64,000 nt of DNA from Glaciecola punicea ACAM 611 (GTDB taxonomy: Bacteria; Pseudomonadota; Gammaproteobacteria; Enterobacterales; Alteromonadaceae), in NCBI RefSeq assembly GCF_000252165.1, contig NZ_BAET01000012.1:1-64000 (forward strand). Direction: 5' to 3'. The position numbers were made by a program, and so were the translations under genes. Of this stretch, positions 36,335 to 46,158 are shown in pieces (the stretch's first letter is position 1; every line of letters begins with the position of its first letter). The notes under the pieces are model-generated. The model did not search any database and was not told where the DNA came from. It was given only the letters and a program-made list of their open reading frames with translations.

Positions 36335-36955
36335 ATGCGTCCACTAACACCAAGGCAACAGCAAGTTCTAGAACTTGTAAAACGTACTATGATAGACACG
36401 GGAATGCCGCCTACACGAGCGGAAATCGCGCGCGAGTTAGGTTTCAAATCTGCTAACGCTGCAGAAGAGCATCTTAAAGCGCTCGCTAAAAAAGGCGTTA
36501 TTGCAATTTTACCAGGGACGTCTCGCGGTATTAAGTTAAACGTAGAGCTTGAGGATCCCATTGAAGATGGCTTGCCATTAATTGGTCAAGTTGCTGCCGG
36601 TGAGCCTATTTTAGCCCAAGAACATGTTGAATCTAGATTTAAATGCGACCCTACCATGTTTACTCCTCGCGCCGACTTCTTGTTACGCGTGAAAGGTGAA
36701 AGTATGAAAAACATTGGTATAATGGACGGCGATCTGCTGGCTGTGCACAAAACAGACCAAGTTAACAATGGTCAGGTAGTGGTTGCACGCGTTGACGAGG
36801 ACGTAACGGTTAAAAGGTTCGAGCGTAAAGGTAGCGAAATTTTGCTACACGCTGAAAACGACAGTTTTCCACCTATTCGTGTGGATCTTGCATCCCAATT
36901 TTTTACTATTGAGGGTTTAGCCGTAGGCGTAATACGCGATCACGTGGACTTGTAA
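36335..36955 (+). CDS. lexA: LexA SOS repressor / S24 autopeptidase
   Basis: A 206-residue SOS repressor. The N-terminal winged helix [23 protein letters not shown]...[23 protein letters not shown] is canonical. The self-cleavage bond is Ala88-Gly89 in QVAAGEP. The catalytic dyad is Ser123 (GESM) and Lys160 (VTVKRF). It is autoregulated through the adjacent SOS box. The peptidase half is a useful comparator for the S24-like segment inside the helicase at 1143-4463. Confidence 0.98.
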   Translation: MRPLTPRQQQVLELVKRTMIDTGMPPTRAEIARELGFKSANAAEEHLKALAKKGVIAILPGTSRGIKLNVELEDPIEDGLPLIGQVAAGEPILAQEHVESRFKCDPTMFTPRADFLLRVKGESMKNIGIMDGDLLAVHKTDQVNNGQVVVARVDEDVTVKRFERKGSEILLHAENDSFPPIRVDLASQFFTIEGLAVGVIRDHVDL

Positions 36956-37001
36956 CCTACTCAGGAATTGACAAAAAGGTTCACTTCACAATGCCATTTG
37001 A

Positions 37002-37033
37002 GGGCCCGTAATAATAAACGGGCCCTTTTTTTT
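37002..37033 (+). terminator. Intrinsic terminator for lexA
   Basis: GGGCCCG (37002-37008), ten-base loop, CGGGCCC (37019-37025), then eight T. About 47 bases past the lexA stop. Confidence 0.95.
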
Positions 37034-37250
37034 GCGTCTACTTTTTGAACAGTTCGGAAAATACGATGATTAGCAGCAAATAAAAAGATAAAAAACTAGA
37101 CTAACGACGCCATTTGAACGATTATTGTCCTGTAATTAACAAAAATTATACAAATTACTTACTTAAAATTAAACTTGTTTCTACAAAAATGAAAGCGCCG
37201 CTTCGGTTAAAAAAGTTTTCATTAGCTGTAAACATAGGGGGAGTGTTAGC

Positions 37251-38405
37251 GTGAAGTTCAGCAGTTTTATCTCTTATATGTCCGTGCTTTTAATTGTGTG
37301 CTTAAGCTTTGCGGCGCAAGCGATAGATACAGGCCGGTCAAATTTAAATATGCGCCCCGGCGTATCCGGTATTAGTAACCAAGTCTATGATTTGCATATG
37401 CTTATGTTCTATGTGTGCATCGCAATAGGGGTGGTTGTGTTTACCTTTATGTTTTATTCGATGGTGGTCCATCGCAAATCTAAAGGGGCTAAAGCCGCTA
37501 ATTTTCACGAAAATTTAACGGTGGAAGTGGTCTGGACAATCGTTCCCTTCGTTATTTTGATATTCATGGCCGTACCAGCGGCTTACACGCTGATAGATAT
37601 GGAAGACGTCAGCAAACCTGATGTAACAGTGTTAGTCACCGGTTCGCAGTGGAAATGGCACTATAAATACATGGACAACGATGTTGAGTACTTTTCGGTT
37701 CTGGCAACAGAGCAAGGTCAAATACGTAACCAGTTAACAAAAACCCAAAACTATCTCCTAGAAGTAGACCGTCCCCTAGTTATTCCCACGGGTAAGAAAA
37801 TCAGATTTTTAATCACCTCAGACGATGTTATCCACTCTTGGTGGATGCCTGACTTTGCCATTAAAAAAGATGCCAACCCAGGTTTCATCAACGAAGCGTG
37901 GACAAACGTAAACTCGCCTGGCGTTTACCGAGGACAATGCGCTGAGCTTTGCGGTAAAGACCACGGCTTTATGCCCATTGTGGTAGTCGCGAAAGAGCCC
38001 GCGCAATATGACGCGTGGGTAGCAGAGCAAGAGGCCATCGCGCAGCGTGCTCGTGACGAAGAACAGCGCTTGCTGTCTATGAACATGAGCATGGATGAGC
38101 TTATGAGCCAGGGTGAAAAAGTATATGGTGCCGTTTGCGCAGCCTGCCACATGCCAAACGGTGAGGGGTTACCCGGTGTATTTCCGGCGCTTAAAGGTTC
38201 TGCTCTTGCGCTTGAGGACATTCCCGGACATATCAGAATTATCGTTGAAGGCAGTCCAGGTACCTCAATGGCATCATTTGCTAAACAACTAACAATGTCA
38301 GAAATAGCGGCGGTAGTCACCTATGAGCGTAACGCTTGGGGTAATGATACTGGCGATATTGTGCAAGCAAAAGACATTAACGCAATTATGTATGGTAAGG
38401 AATAA
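37251..38405 (+). CDS. coxB: Cytochrome c oxidase subunit II with fused cytochrome c
   Basis: A 384-residue subunit II of a caa3-type terminal oxidase. It has a signal peptide, two membrane helices, and a cupredoxin domain with the binuclear CuA ligands in [12 protein letters not shown] (about residue 230). It ends in a C-terminal cytochrome c domain with CAACH (about residue 297) and downstream Met candidates such as GTSMASF. It starts with GTG or the nearby ATG after a 'GGGGGAG' run. It heads the cox operon, 2 bases before coxA. Confidence 0.96.
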   Translation: MKFSSFISYMSVLLIVCLSFAAQAIDTGRSNLNMRPGVSGISNQVYDLHMLMFYVCIAIGVVVFTFMFYSMVVHRKSKGAKAANFHENLTVEVVWTIVPFVILIFMAVPAAYTLIDMEDVSKPDVTVLVTGSQWKWHYKYMDNDVEYFSVLATEQGQIRNQLTKTQNYLLEVDRPLVIPTGKKIRFLITSDDVIHSWWMPDFAIKKDANPGFINEAWTNVNSPGVYRGQCAELCGKDHGFMPIVVVAKEPAQYDAWVAEQEAIAQRARDEEQRLLSMNMSMDELMSQGEKVYGAVCAACHMPNGEGLPGVFPALKGSALALEDIPGHIRIIVEGSPGTSMASFAKQLTMSEIAAVVTYERNAWGNDTGDIVQAKDINAIMYGKE

Positions 38406-38407
38406 CA

Positions 38408-40048
38408 ATGGTTAGCACAACTGATACAACCCATTCGGGCGACCACGACGCTGATACTCAAGACCACGTTGCTAGCGATCATATTGATGATCATCACCAC
38501 CACGAGGCGCCATATGGTATATCGCGTTGGTTACTCACTACGAACCACAAAGACATAGGCACTCTATATTTGTGGTTCGCATTCATTATGTTTTTGGTGG
38601 GTGGGGCGATGGCAATGGTCATTCGCGCTGAACTATTTCAGCCAGGCCTGCAAATTGTAGAACCTAACTTCTTTAATCAAATGACCACCGTTCACGGATT
38701 AATAATGGTATTTGGCGCAGTAATGCCGGCCTTTACCGGCTTGGCTAACTGGATGATACCCTTGATGATTGGTGCGCCTGACATGGCCTTGCCACGCATG
38801 AATAACTGGAGCTTTTGGATTTTACCTTTCGCGTTCTTAATATTGCTTTCTTCTTTGTTTATGGAAGGCGGTGGTCCCGCATTTGGTTGGACCTTTTACG
38901 CACCTTTATCAACTACTTATAGTAGTGACAGCACCGCCTTGTTTGTATTTTCTGTGCACATAATGGGGATCAGTTCAATTATGGGAGCCATTAACGTCAT
39001 TGTTACCATATTTAATATGCGTGCTCCTGGCATGACCTATATGAAAATGCCTCTGTTTGTATGGACATGGCTCATTACCGCATTTTTACTTATAGCAGTA
39101 ATGCCAGTGTTAGCCGCGGCGGTGACCATGGTCTTAACCGATAAGTTCTTTGGGACCAGCTTTTTTGATGCGGCCGGCGGTGGAGATCCAGTCCTGTTCC
39201 AGCACATTTTCTGGTTTTTCGGACACCCTGAAGTGTACATAATGATATTGCCAGCCTTTGGTATTATTTCGCAAATAGTGCCTACTTTTTCACGTAAAAA
39301 ATTGTTCGGCTACGCGTCGATGGTTTACGCGACCGGTGCAATCGCCTTATTGAGCTTTATTGTTTGGGGTCACCACATGTTTACAACGGGTATGCCTGTG
39401 GAGTACGAGATCTTCTTTATGTTTGCCACTATGCTAGTTTCGGTGCCAACTGGAGTGAAAGTGTTTAATTGGGTGGCTACTATGTGGCGCGGCTCAATAA
39501 GCTTTGAAATTCCCATGATGTTTGCTATCGCCTTCATCGTCTTATTCACCATTGGCGGTCTGTCAGGCTTAATGCTTGCGATAGTGCCAGCGGACTTTCA
39601 GTATCACGATACATACTTTGTGGTTGCGCATTTCCACTATGTGCTGGTTACTGGGGCCATTTTCTCAATTATGGCAGCTGTTTATTATTGGTTGCCAAAG
39701 TGGACCGGTAAGATGTTCGATATTACCTTAGCAAAATGGCATTTCTGGTGTTCGCTTGTGTCGGTAAATGTGTTGTTTTTCCCTATGCACTTTGTCGGCT
39801 TAGCGGGTATGCCACGGCGTATTCCTGATTATGCGCTGCAGTTTGCTGATTTTAATAAATGGATTTCAGTCGGAGGCTTCGCATTTGGTTTATCACAGCT
39901 AATTTTCTTAGCGCTTATTATAAAAGCGTGTCGTCACCAAGGTGAGTCAGTGTCTAGCCAAGTGTGGGATGGAGCAGAAGGTTTAGAGTGGGAAATTCCT
40001 TCACCAGCGCCCTATCATACCTTTGAAACGCCACCAATAGTGAGGTAG
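38408..40048 (+). CDS. coxA: Cytochrome c oxidase subunit I
   Basis: A 546-residue heme-copper oxidase core with 12 helices. Visible ligands include TTVHGLIM (heme a His), [10 protein letters not shown] (CuB His and the Tyr cross-link), WGHHMFTTG and HFHYVL near the C-terminal third. The N-terminus carries an unusual His/Asp-rich cytoplasmic extension ([14 protein letters not shown]). Type A oxidase by the PEVYI and later proton-channel motifs. Confidence 0.97.
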   Translation: MVSTTDTTHSGDHDADTQDHVASDHIDDHHHHEAPYGISRWLLTTNHKDIGTLYLWFAFIMFLVGGAMAMVIRAELFQPGLQIVEPNFFNQMTTVHGLIMVFGAVMPAFTGLANWMIPLMIGAPDMALPRMNNWSFWILPFAFLILLSSLFMEGGGPAFGWTFYAPLSTTYSSDSTALFVFSVHIMGISSIMGAINVIVTIFNMRAPGMTYMKMPLFVWTWLITAFLLIAVMPVLAAAVTMVLTDKFFGTSFFDAAGGGDPVLFQHIFWFFGHPEVYIMILPAFGIISQIVPTFSRKKLFGYASMVYATGAIALLSFIVWGHHMFTTGMPVEYEIFFMFATMLVSVPTGVKVFNWVATMWRGSISFEIPMMFAIAFIVLFTIGGLSGLMLAIVPADFQYHDTYFVVAHFHYVLVTGAIFSIMAAVYYWLPKWTGKMFDITLAKWHFWCSLVSVNVLFFPMHFVGLAGMPRRIPDYALQFADFNKWISVGGFAFGLSQLIFLALIIKACRHQGESVSSQVWDGAEGLEWEIPSPAPYHTFETPPIVR

Positions 40049-40057
40049 GAGCTTTAT

Positions 40058-40669
40058 ATGCAAGATAATAAACATGATGATGAAGTAGATAAAAGTGCCC
40101 ATGCTGGGGTAAGAACGCCGTTAGACCATACAAAAACGGTGAATAAAATCTTATTGCTCGTTGCTGGCATGTTTTGCTTCGCTTTTGCCTTAGTGCCGCT
40201 ATACGACGTTTTTTGCAAAGTGACTGGCATTAATGGCAAAACAAACACCGAGGCTGCCGTATACACAGCCACCGATATTGACGAAACGCGCACTATTACG
40301 GTAGATTTTATTACTCGCACTAACTCAGGTATGCCGTGGGAGTTTACTGCACAAACGCGTAAGATTGATGTACACCCTGGGCAAATGAACGAAGTTGCTT
40401 TTTACGTTCGAAACCCAACAAACCGCGATATTATCGCGCAAGCGGTGCCTTCTGTGTCGCCTGGCACTGCCGCTTTATACCTCAACAAAACGGAGTGTTT
40501 TTGTTTTCAGCATCAGCCTTTAAAGGCAGGCGAAGAAGCGCTTATGCCCATGGTATTTTATGTTGATCCGCAACTACCCGAAGATATAACATTTTTTACC
40601 TTGCAATATACGTTATATGACATTACCAGAACGGTTGATAAAGATACCGTCGATGTAGCGATGAATTAA
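40058..40669 (+). CDS. ctaG: Cytochrome oxidase assembly protein CtaG/Cox11
   Basis: A 203-residue copper chaperone delivering CuB to subunit I. One N-terminal membrane helix (ILLLVAGMFCFAFALVPLYDVFCKVTGINGKT) is followed by an Ig-like periplasmic domain with the copper motif ECFCFQHQPL. It lies between coxA and coxC, as in most proteobacteria, and its cysteines are all retained. Confidence 0.96.
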   Translation: MQDNKHDDEVDKSAHAGVRTPLDHTKTVNKILLLVAGMFCFAFALVPLYDVFCKVTGINGKTNTEAAVYTATDIDETRTITVDFITRTNSGMPWEFTAQTRKIDVHPGQMNEVAFYVRNPTNRDIIAQAVPSVSPGTAALYLNKTECFCFQHQPLKAGEEALMPMVFYVDPQLPEDITFFTLQYTLYDITRTVDKDTVDVAMN

Positions 40670-40684
40670 GGAAGGAAGCACAAT

Positions 40685-41563
40685 ATGGCTGAAGAAGAAT
40701 ACCAAAAATACTACGTACCCGCACAAAGCGTTTGGCCCATTGTAGGCGCAGTTGCTTTGTTTTTAATTGCGGTAGGCGCGGGTAATTTCATTATTGAATC
40801 AACCAGAGATAAAGATGGCTACGGTGCTTACACACTTATTGCTGGATTAGGTTTGCTGCTGGTAATGATCGTAGGGTGGTTTAAAAACCAAATTGATGAG
40901 TCAATGTCAGGCTTGTATAGCGCGCAGTTAGGTCGCTCTTATCGTCAAGGTATGGCATGGTTTATTTTTTCTGAGGTGATGTTCTTTGCGGCCTTTTTTG
41001 GTGCGCTTTTTTATGCGCGAACCATATCAGTACCCTGGTTAGGCGGCGCTTCTAACAATGCAATGACCAATGAAGTGTTGTGGCCAACGTTTGAAGCTGT
41101 GTGGCCTTTACTTACCACGCCCGGTGGCGATACCTCTACTCAAATGGGCTGGTTTGGTCTACCACTTGCCAATACGATTATTCTGCTTATCTCATCAGTG
41201 ACTTTGCACTATGCCCACACGAGCCTAGAAACCGATAAGCGCAATTCGGTTAAAATTTGCTTAGGTTTAACGATATTGCTAGGCGTAATATTTTTAGGGT
41301 TACAAGGATACGAGTATATTCACGCCTACGATATTGGTTTAACGCTCGATTCAGGTGTGTACGGCAATACTTTCTTTTTACTCACTGGGTTTCACGGGCT
41401 GCATGTTACCTTAGGTACTGTCATTTTAATGGTCTTATTTTTCAGAGTAGTTTGGGGCCATTTCACCCCTAAAGAACATTTTGCATTTCAGGCCGGTGCT
41501 TGGTATTGGCACTTTGTTGACGTCGTGTGGGTAATGCTATTTTTCTTTGTTTATATTCTATGA
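40685..41563 (+). CDS. coxC: Cytochrome c oxidase subunit III
   Basis: A 292-residue subunit III with seven membrane helices. Conserved parts are WFIFSEVMFFAAFFGALFYAR, the helix near SSVTLHYAHTSLE, GFHGLHVTLGTVIL and the C-terminal AGAWYWHFVDVVWVMLFFFVYIL. It follows ctaG by 15 bases. Its stop lies one base before the stop of the opposed DUF2909 gene. Confidence 0.96.
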   Translation: MAEEEYQKYYVPAQSVWPIVGAVALFLIAVGAGNFIIESTRDKDGYGAYTLIAGLGLLLVMIVGWFKNQIDESMSGLYSAQLGRSYRQGMAWFIFSEVMFFAAFFGALFYARTISVPWLGGASNNAMTNEVLWPTFEAVWPLLTTPGGDTSTQMGWFGLPLANTIILLISSVTLHYAHTSLETDKRNSVKICLGLTILLGVIFLGLQGYEYIHAYDIGLTLDSGVYGNTFFLLTGFHGLHVTLGTVILMVLFFRVVWGHFTPKEHFAFQAGAWYWHFVDVVWVMLFFFVYIL

Positions 41564-41564
41564 T

Positions 41565-41771
41565 TTAGTAAGGTCGCGGGTTGGGTGTTATTACGCCCGT
41601 GGCAAGTGCTAGCAGTAGAAGGGCGACAATTATGACCGACACCAGCACTCTTCGTCCTATAAATTTGCTCATGGGCACGTTAGGGTCATTTTTAAGCATT
41701 ATCATCATGGCGCGACATAAATTGTACACCATGAATACAAGTAAACCTGAAACAATAATTTTTATAGCCAT
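41565..41771 (-). CDS. DUF2909 twin-helix membrane protein
   Basis: Start at 41771 (MAIKIIVSGL) with GGGAT upstream; 68 residues, two hydrophobic helices separated by LKNDPNVPMSKFIGRR. DUF2909 proteins are typically encoded within cox assembly clusters, here on the opposite strand between coxC and SURF1. Role unknown; its location suggests oxidase assembly. Confidence 0.8.
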   Translation of the reverse strand: MAIKIIVSGLLVFMVYNLCRAMMIMLKNDPNVPMSKFIGRRVLVSVIIVALLLLALATGVITPNPRPY

Positions 41772-41849
41772 TGTAATCCCGTTTTTATGAATAGACATCG
41801 CTTTTTATTTTTAGACAGTGTGTTGTTAGGTATTGAGTCCAACTATTAT

Positions 41850-42581
41850 ATGATAATAAATACTTCACCAAAACAATTCCCCTACCTCGCTACAGTAGTC
41901 GCTTTTGTGGCAATTGTCATTATGGTGGGTCTAGGTTTTTGGCAATTAGATCGCAAAGCAGACAAAGATATTCGCTTGGCCAATATAGAAATGGCCAATG
42001 ACAGTGCACACATTGATTTAGCTCAAGCCCTAGGTAACATTCAAAGCTACCAAGACTTTACAGTTGTTGCCAGCGGCAGAGCGCAAAACAAATATTTCTA
42101 TATAGATAATAAACTGTTGGGCGGACGCGCGGGATTCCACGTGCTGGTGCCTTTTGAGGCAGACCAAGGCACCCTTATGATCAACCTTGGCTGGATACCC
42201 GGGACGGGTATGCGAGGCAGTTTACCAGAGTTTATAATGCCAAGGCTCACCACAGTAGAAGGCGTTGTTCACATACCGCTAAAAAATACTTTTATTAAAG
42301 AAACAAATATAGCCTACGGAAAATTTCCAGTGTTACTGCAGCAAGTTGATTTACAGGAAATAAGTTTGCATTTGGGCACGTCAGTGCTGCCGGTAACCCT
42401 TAGATTGCTGCCGCACGGGACAGATTTTGTTAGACAATGGCAAGCCGTGATCATGAGCCCACAGAAGCATCTAGGCTACGCGGTGCAGTGGTTTGGCCTG
42501 GCAATTGCGGCATTAACCGTGTATCTGTTGTCTATGTTAAAAAGAATGCAGGGTTCGTCCTCGCGGGCAGAAAATGAATAA
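41850..42581 (+). CDS. SURF1 family oxidase assembly protein
   Basis: Start at 41850 (MIINTSPKQFPYL) places the first helix directly at the N-terminus; an in-frame ATG at 41787 would overlap the DUF2909 gene. The 243-residue protein has the family layout: N-terminal helix ending GLGFWQLDRKADK, periplasmic domain with YFYIDNKLLGGRAGFHVLVPF and NLGWIPG, and C-terminal helix GYAVQWFGLAIAALTVYLLSMLKR. SURF1 aids heme a insertion into subunit I. Confidence 0.92.
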   Translation: MIINTSPKQFPYLATVVAFVAIVIMVGLGFWQLDRKADKDIRLANIEMANDSAHIDLAQALGNIQSYQDFTVVASGRAQNKYFYIDNKLLGGRAGFHVLVPFEADQGTLMINLGWIPGTGMRGSLPEFIMPRLTTVEGVVHIPLKNTFIKETNIAYGKFPVLLQQVDLQEISLHLGTSVLPVTLRLLPHGTDFVRQWQAVIMSPQKHLGYAVQWFGLAIAALTVYLLSMLKRMQGSSSRAENE

Positions 42582-42658
42582 GCAATTAATGACTCTTAGC
42601 ATTGGCTAAGGGGCGTCGATTTACCGGCAACGTACAATGAGATACAGGTTTATCAAAC

Positions 42659-43222
42659 ATGAGTGCACAAAATACAAAAAACAAACGCAGCCTTTTATTG
42701 TTAATCGCAGTATTTGTGCTACCCGTCATATTTGCTTTTATGGCACTGAAGCTTGACTGGTTTAATCAAGCGGTAACTAACCGCGGTGAACTACTGCAGC
42801 CGGTTATAGAGGCCTCATCATTAGTCAATGAGAGTGATACTAAATGGCATCTTCTTTATATTATTCCCGACATTTGCGACTTAGCCTGTGACAATGCCCT
42901 ATATGCGGTGAAGCAGATTTTTATGGCTACAGGTAAACACGCCGACCGTGTTAACGCGCTATTTATTTATAGCGATACGTCAAGCGCTGAAGCCGTGGCG
43001 AAGGCGAAAGCCTTCACTAGCGCTGATGTGTTAAATAAAAGTAATGAAAATGTAAGTGAAGTGTTTAAAAACACCGATATAAATGCTATTTTCATCTCAG
43101 ATACTTTGCACAATGTTGTGCTTAGATACCCGGTAACCACCGACAAAGAACAAGCAATAATGGACAGTCGAGATATTCTCGCTGACCTAAAGAAATTATT
43201 AAAATTGTCGCGTATTGGTTAG
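42659..43222 (+). CDS. Divergent Sco-like thioredoxin-fold protein
   Basis: A 187-residue protein with one N-terminal membrane helix and a predicted periplasmic domain. The segment LLYIIPDICDLACDNALYAVKQ carries a CxxxC pair in the place of the copper-binding CxxxC of Sco proteins (compare FCPDICP in the SCO gene at 45241), followed by VNALFIYSD and AIFISDTLHNVVLRYP like a thioredoxin fold. The distal copper-ligand His is not obvious. Its position in the cox cluster suggests a copper-thiol or heme role. This is inference; databases would probably list it as hypothetical. Confidence 0.7.
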   Translation: MSAQNTKNKRSLLLLIAVFVLPVIFAFMALKLDWFNQAVTNRGELLQPVIEASSLVNESDTKWHLLYIIPDICDLACDNALYAVKQIFMATGKHADRVNALFIYSDTSSAEAVAKAKAFTSADVLNKSNENVSEVFKNTDINAIFISDTLHNVVLRYPVTTDKEQAIMDSRDILADLKKLLKLSRIG

Positions 43223-43244
43223 CCTGTAGGATAAAGAGTTGTAC

Positions 43245-44228
43245 ATGAAGAAGTTAGTGCTCGTCAGTATTTTTTTAGCACTGGTTGTCATTATACTAGG
43301 TGCATACACACGCCTAACTGACGCAGGCCTAGGCTGTCCCGATTGGCCTGGTTGCTACGGGCAGTTATTAGTGCCTCAGTCAGACGCACTCATCGAACGT
43401 GCTAACCAAGCCTTTCCCGATCGCCCCTTAGAAGCTGAAAAAGCGTGGAACGAGATGATTCATCGTTATTTTGCCAGTGCTTTGGGCTTATTAATTATCA
43501 TTATTGCCGCAGTCTCAGCGCTTAATAAACGCAAAGGTAAGGACTGTCCAGTCAAACTTCCTTTCTTAATTCTTGTGCTGGTTTGTTTTCAAGGTGCGCT
43601 TGGCATGTGGACAGTCACTCTTAACTTACTGCCGGTGGTCGTGATGGCGCACTTGCTGGGTGGGTTCACGGTTCTGTCTTGCCTATTTGTGCTGTATTTG
43701 CGTTTGAGTAACGTTAATATTTCCCGCAGTGATCCAAACATAAAAGGCTTCGCTAAATTCAGCATAATTGGCATTGTGCTGCTGGTGGGGCAAATTGCAT
43801 TAGGCGGTTGGACTTCAGCAAATTACGCTTCCCTTGCCTGCACCGAACTTCCTATTTGTGAAGGGCAGTGGTCGGCTAGATTTGATTTGGCAGGCGCATT
43901 TAGTGTACCTGCTGCCGATAACTATGAATATGGAGTGCATTCATACGCAGAACGCATGACGATGCATGTAATGCATCGGTTTGGTGCAATAATTGTGTTT
44001 TTGTATTTGGTTGGGCTTGCCATCTCGCTTTTTTGGAAAACATCCTCAGGGATGATTAAACGAATTGTCGTTTTGATGGTAGTTGTGCTTAGCCTGCAAA
44101 TTGCCTTGGGCATTAGCAATGTGGTTTATGCCTTACCACTCATAGTAGCGACTATGCACAACGCGGTAGCAGCGTGTTTGCTGCTGGTCATGATATTACT
44201 TTCCTACACTATGCGAAGGAGATTTTAG
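43245..44228 (+). CDS. ctaA: Heme A synthase (Cox15/CtaA)
   Basis: A 327-residue eight-helix membrane oxygenase converting heme O to heme A. Conserved features: YTRLTDAGLGCPDWPGCYGQL at the N-terminus, heme-ligand His residues in EMIHRYFAS, VMAHLLGG, MHVMHRFGA and ATMHNAVAA, and the paired Cys in LACTELPIC. ATG at 43245 chosen (GGATAAAGAG upstream). It is followed by ctaB. Confidence 0.95.
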   Translation: MKKLVLVSIFLALVVIILGAYTRLTDAGLGCPDWPGCYGQLLVPQSDALIERANQAFPDRPLEAEKAWNEMIHRYFASALGLLIIIIAAVSALNKRKGKDCPVKLPFLILVLVCFQGALGMWTVTLNLLPVVVMAHLLGGFTVLSCLFVLYLRLSNVNISRSDPNIKGFAKFSIIGIVLLVGQIALGGWTSANYASLACTELPICEGQWSARFDLAGAFSVPAADNYEYGVHSYAERMTMHVMHRFGAIIVFLYLVGLAISLFWKTSSGMIKRIVVLMVVVLSLQIALGISNVVYALPLIVATMHNAVAACLLLVMILLSYTMRRRF

Positions 44229-44247
44229 CATGATGCCTACCGTCTAT

Positions 44248-44287
44248 TTTCTTAAGAGCTGCTACAGCAGCTCAACTTTCTTAAGGA
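44248..44287 (+). other. Hairpin flanked by direct repeats before ctaB
   Basis: GAGCTGCT-AC-AGCAGCTC (44256-44273) is a perfect 8-bp stem with a two-base loop, in the 66-base ctaA-ctaB gap. TTTCTTAAG stands directly before it (44248) and again after it (44279), the second copy running into the ctaB ribosome site AAGGAG. It may set ctaA/ctaB message ratios. Confidence 0.55.
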
Positions 44288-44294
44288 GCCAAGC

Positions 44295-45212
44295 ATGAGT
44301 AAGTCTGCCTTAGCAATAACAGCGAAAAAGATAGCGATACCACATCAGCGCGTGTCTTGGCGTGATTATTATGAGTTAACCAAGCCTAGAGTGGTCATGT
44401 TGCTTTTGTTAACTGCACTGGTGGGAATGTGTTTGGCGACGACTAGCTGGGTTGACCCCCAAATTTTAGTAGCAGGAATGCTTGGAATAGGCTTATTGTC
44501 ATCGTCCGCAGCCGTTATAAATCATGTAGTTGACCATAAAATAGACTCGCTAATGGCGCGTACATTCAATCGTCCTGTCGCAAAAGGGAAGATTTCAGTG
44601 CAAAGCGCGCTAGGCTTCGCGCTCGTGCTGGCGATAATCGGTTTTGCGGCGCTGGCGGTGTTCGTCAATATGCTTACCGCGTGGCTTACACTTTTGGGCT
44701 TAGTGGGATATGCGTTTATTTATACCATGTATTTGAAACGTGCTACCCCGCAAAATATCGTTATCGGCGGTCTTGCTGGTGCCATACCGCCCCTTTTGGG
44801 CTGGACGGCGGTAACAGGTGAAATTCATGCCTACGCTCTTTTGCTCGTATTGATTGTGTTTACGTGGACTCCCCCACATTTCTGGGCCTTGGCTATTCAT
44901 CGGGAAAAAGATTATGCAAAAGCTAAAATTCCAATGCTTCCGAATACCCATGGGATAGAGTTTACAAAAACATGCATTATTTTATATACGGTCCTTATGT
45001 GTTTAATTTGTGTGTTACCGTATTTAACGGGCATGAGTGGTGGCCTATATTTGGCAGGATCCACTGTGCTTAACGGCTATTTCTTATATATGGCCTTAAA
45101 ACTTAAATTTAAACCGGAACCGGGCACGGCAATGGAAACATTTAGGTTCTCAATTATCCACTTAATGGTATTATTTGTTGTATTGTTAGTAGATCACTAT
45201 ATTCCTTACTGA
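44295..45212 (+). CDS. ctaB: Protoheme IX farnesyltransferase (Cox10/CtaB)
   Basis: A 305-residue UbiA-superfamily enzyme adding the farnesyl tail to heme B to make heme O. The first aspartate-rich motif is [23 protein letters not shown] (about residues 75-98). The second region is [31 protein letters not shown]. About eight membrane helices. AAGGAG precedes the ATG. Works with ctaA to supply heme A to the adjacent oxidase. Confidence 0.96.
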   Translation: MSKSALAITAKKIAIPHQRVSWRDYYELTKPRVVMLLLLTALVGMCLATTSWVDPQILVAGMLGIGLLSSSAAVINHVVDHKIDSLMARTFNRPVAKGKISVQSALGFALVLAIIGFAALAVFVNMLTAWLTLLGLVGYAFIYTMYLKRATPQNIVIGGLAGAIPPLLGWTAVTGEIHAYALLLVLIVFTWTPPHFWALAIHREKDYAKAKIPMLPNTHGIEFTKTCIILYTVLMCLICVLPYLTGMSGGLYLAGSTVLNGYFLYMALKLKFKPEPGTAMETFRFSIIHLMVLFVVLLVDHYIPY

Positions 45213-45240
45213 GGTTTACAGGTTTGAGGCGTCATAATAT

Positions 45241-45912
45241 ATGCAAAATAAATGGTTAGGCTTGTTATTATTTTTGGTTTTTTGCGGCGGTATCTATGCC
45301 GCTCTAGTCATTGCACCGCCAGGACACGAAGTAGATAAAAGCAACAGCACTGCACTGAGCCAACAGACCAAGTACATGAGCTGGTTTCCTATGCCACGTA
45401 AACTCAGTGATTTTACGCTGTCAAAACATACAGGCGATGCATTCACTAATGAAGACTTACAGGGTAAATGGACCTTAGCGTTTGTTGGTTATACATTTTG
45501 CCCTGATATTTGCCCGGTTACATTAGCTGAAATAAACGCTGTGTATCCGCAGTTACAAGCAGCGCAGGCGTCTTCTGAGCTGCAGGTATGGTTTTTGTCG
45601 GTTGACCCAAAGCGCGACACTGTTGAGCGCTTAAATGAATACATCGGATTTTTCAACGATGAATTTGTAGCTTCTACAGGCCCTCACGAGCAATTGTTTC
45701 CACTGGTTAGGAGCATGGGCATGATGTATTCTATGAGCGAGAGCACCGATAACCCCAATTATCTAGTCGATCACAGTGCATCCATCGTGGTTATTAACCC
45801 TGATGGCAACGTGGTGGGTAGGTTCAAACCAAAGCATGTGCTGGGTGCATTATCAATTAGTGATACCGAACAAATTTTGGCGGACATGCCTATTTTAATG
45901 GGCAGTCGCTAG
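45241..45912 (+). CDS. SCO1/SenC copper chaperone
   Basis: A 223-residue membrane-anchored thioredoxin-fold protein inserting copper into the CuA site of subunit II. One N-terminal helix, then YTFCPDICPVTLAE with the CxxxC copper ligands, LSVDPKRDTVERLNEYIGFF, and the third ligand His in NYLVDHSASIVVINPDG. Last gene of the cox assembly run. Confidence 0.94.
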   Translation: MQNKWLGLLLFLVFCGGIYAALVIAPPGHEVDKSNSTALSQQTKYMSWFPMPRKLSDFTLSKHTGDAFTNEDLQGKWTLAFVGYTFCPDICPVTLAEINAVYPQLQAAQASSELQVWFLSVDPKRDTVERLNEYIGFFNDEFVASTGPHEQLFPLVRSMGMMYSMSESTDNPNYLVDHSASIVVINPDGNVVGRFKPKHVLGALSISDTEQILADMPILMGSR

Positions 45913-45930
45913 TGCTACTGTTTTAGGACT

Positions 45931-46143
45931 ATGAAAAACCTATCGCGTTGGAATGATGCGAATAGCGCAAAAGTAGCGACCCTTATTTTATCATCAGCGC
46001 CGGTTTTACTGCCTTATTTATTTACGGATGAAAAAAAGGCACTGAATTTTTTGGTTAATGCTGCACAGCGAGAACATGGACAGTACAGCGCTGCGCGTCA
46101 CCATTTTGCATACAGCGCCAATAGTAATGCGACACAATCTTAA
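45931..46143 (+). pseudogene. GNAT acetyltransferase N-terminal remnant
   Basis: A 70-codon frame whose product, VATLILSSAPVLLPYLFTDEKKALNFLVNAAQREHGQYSAARHHFAY, resembles the N-terminal region of GNAT acetyltransferases of gammaproteobacteria (SAP-x-x-L, then FL, then GQ[YF]-x-x-x-H). It stops after 15 further residues without the acetyl-CoA motif. It is in the same frame as the MATE gene and ends only 15 bases before that gene's likely start, as if one deletion had fused the two. Could instead be a small real protein. Confidence 0.45.
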
Positions 46144-46158
46144 GTAGGAAAAAAGCAT

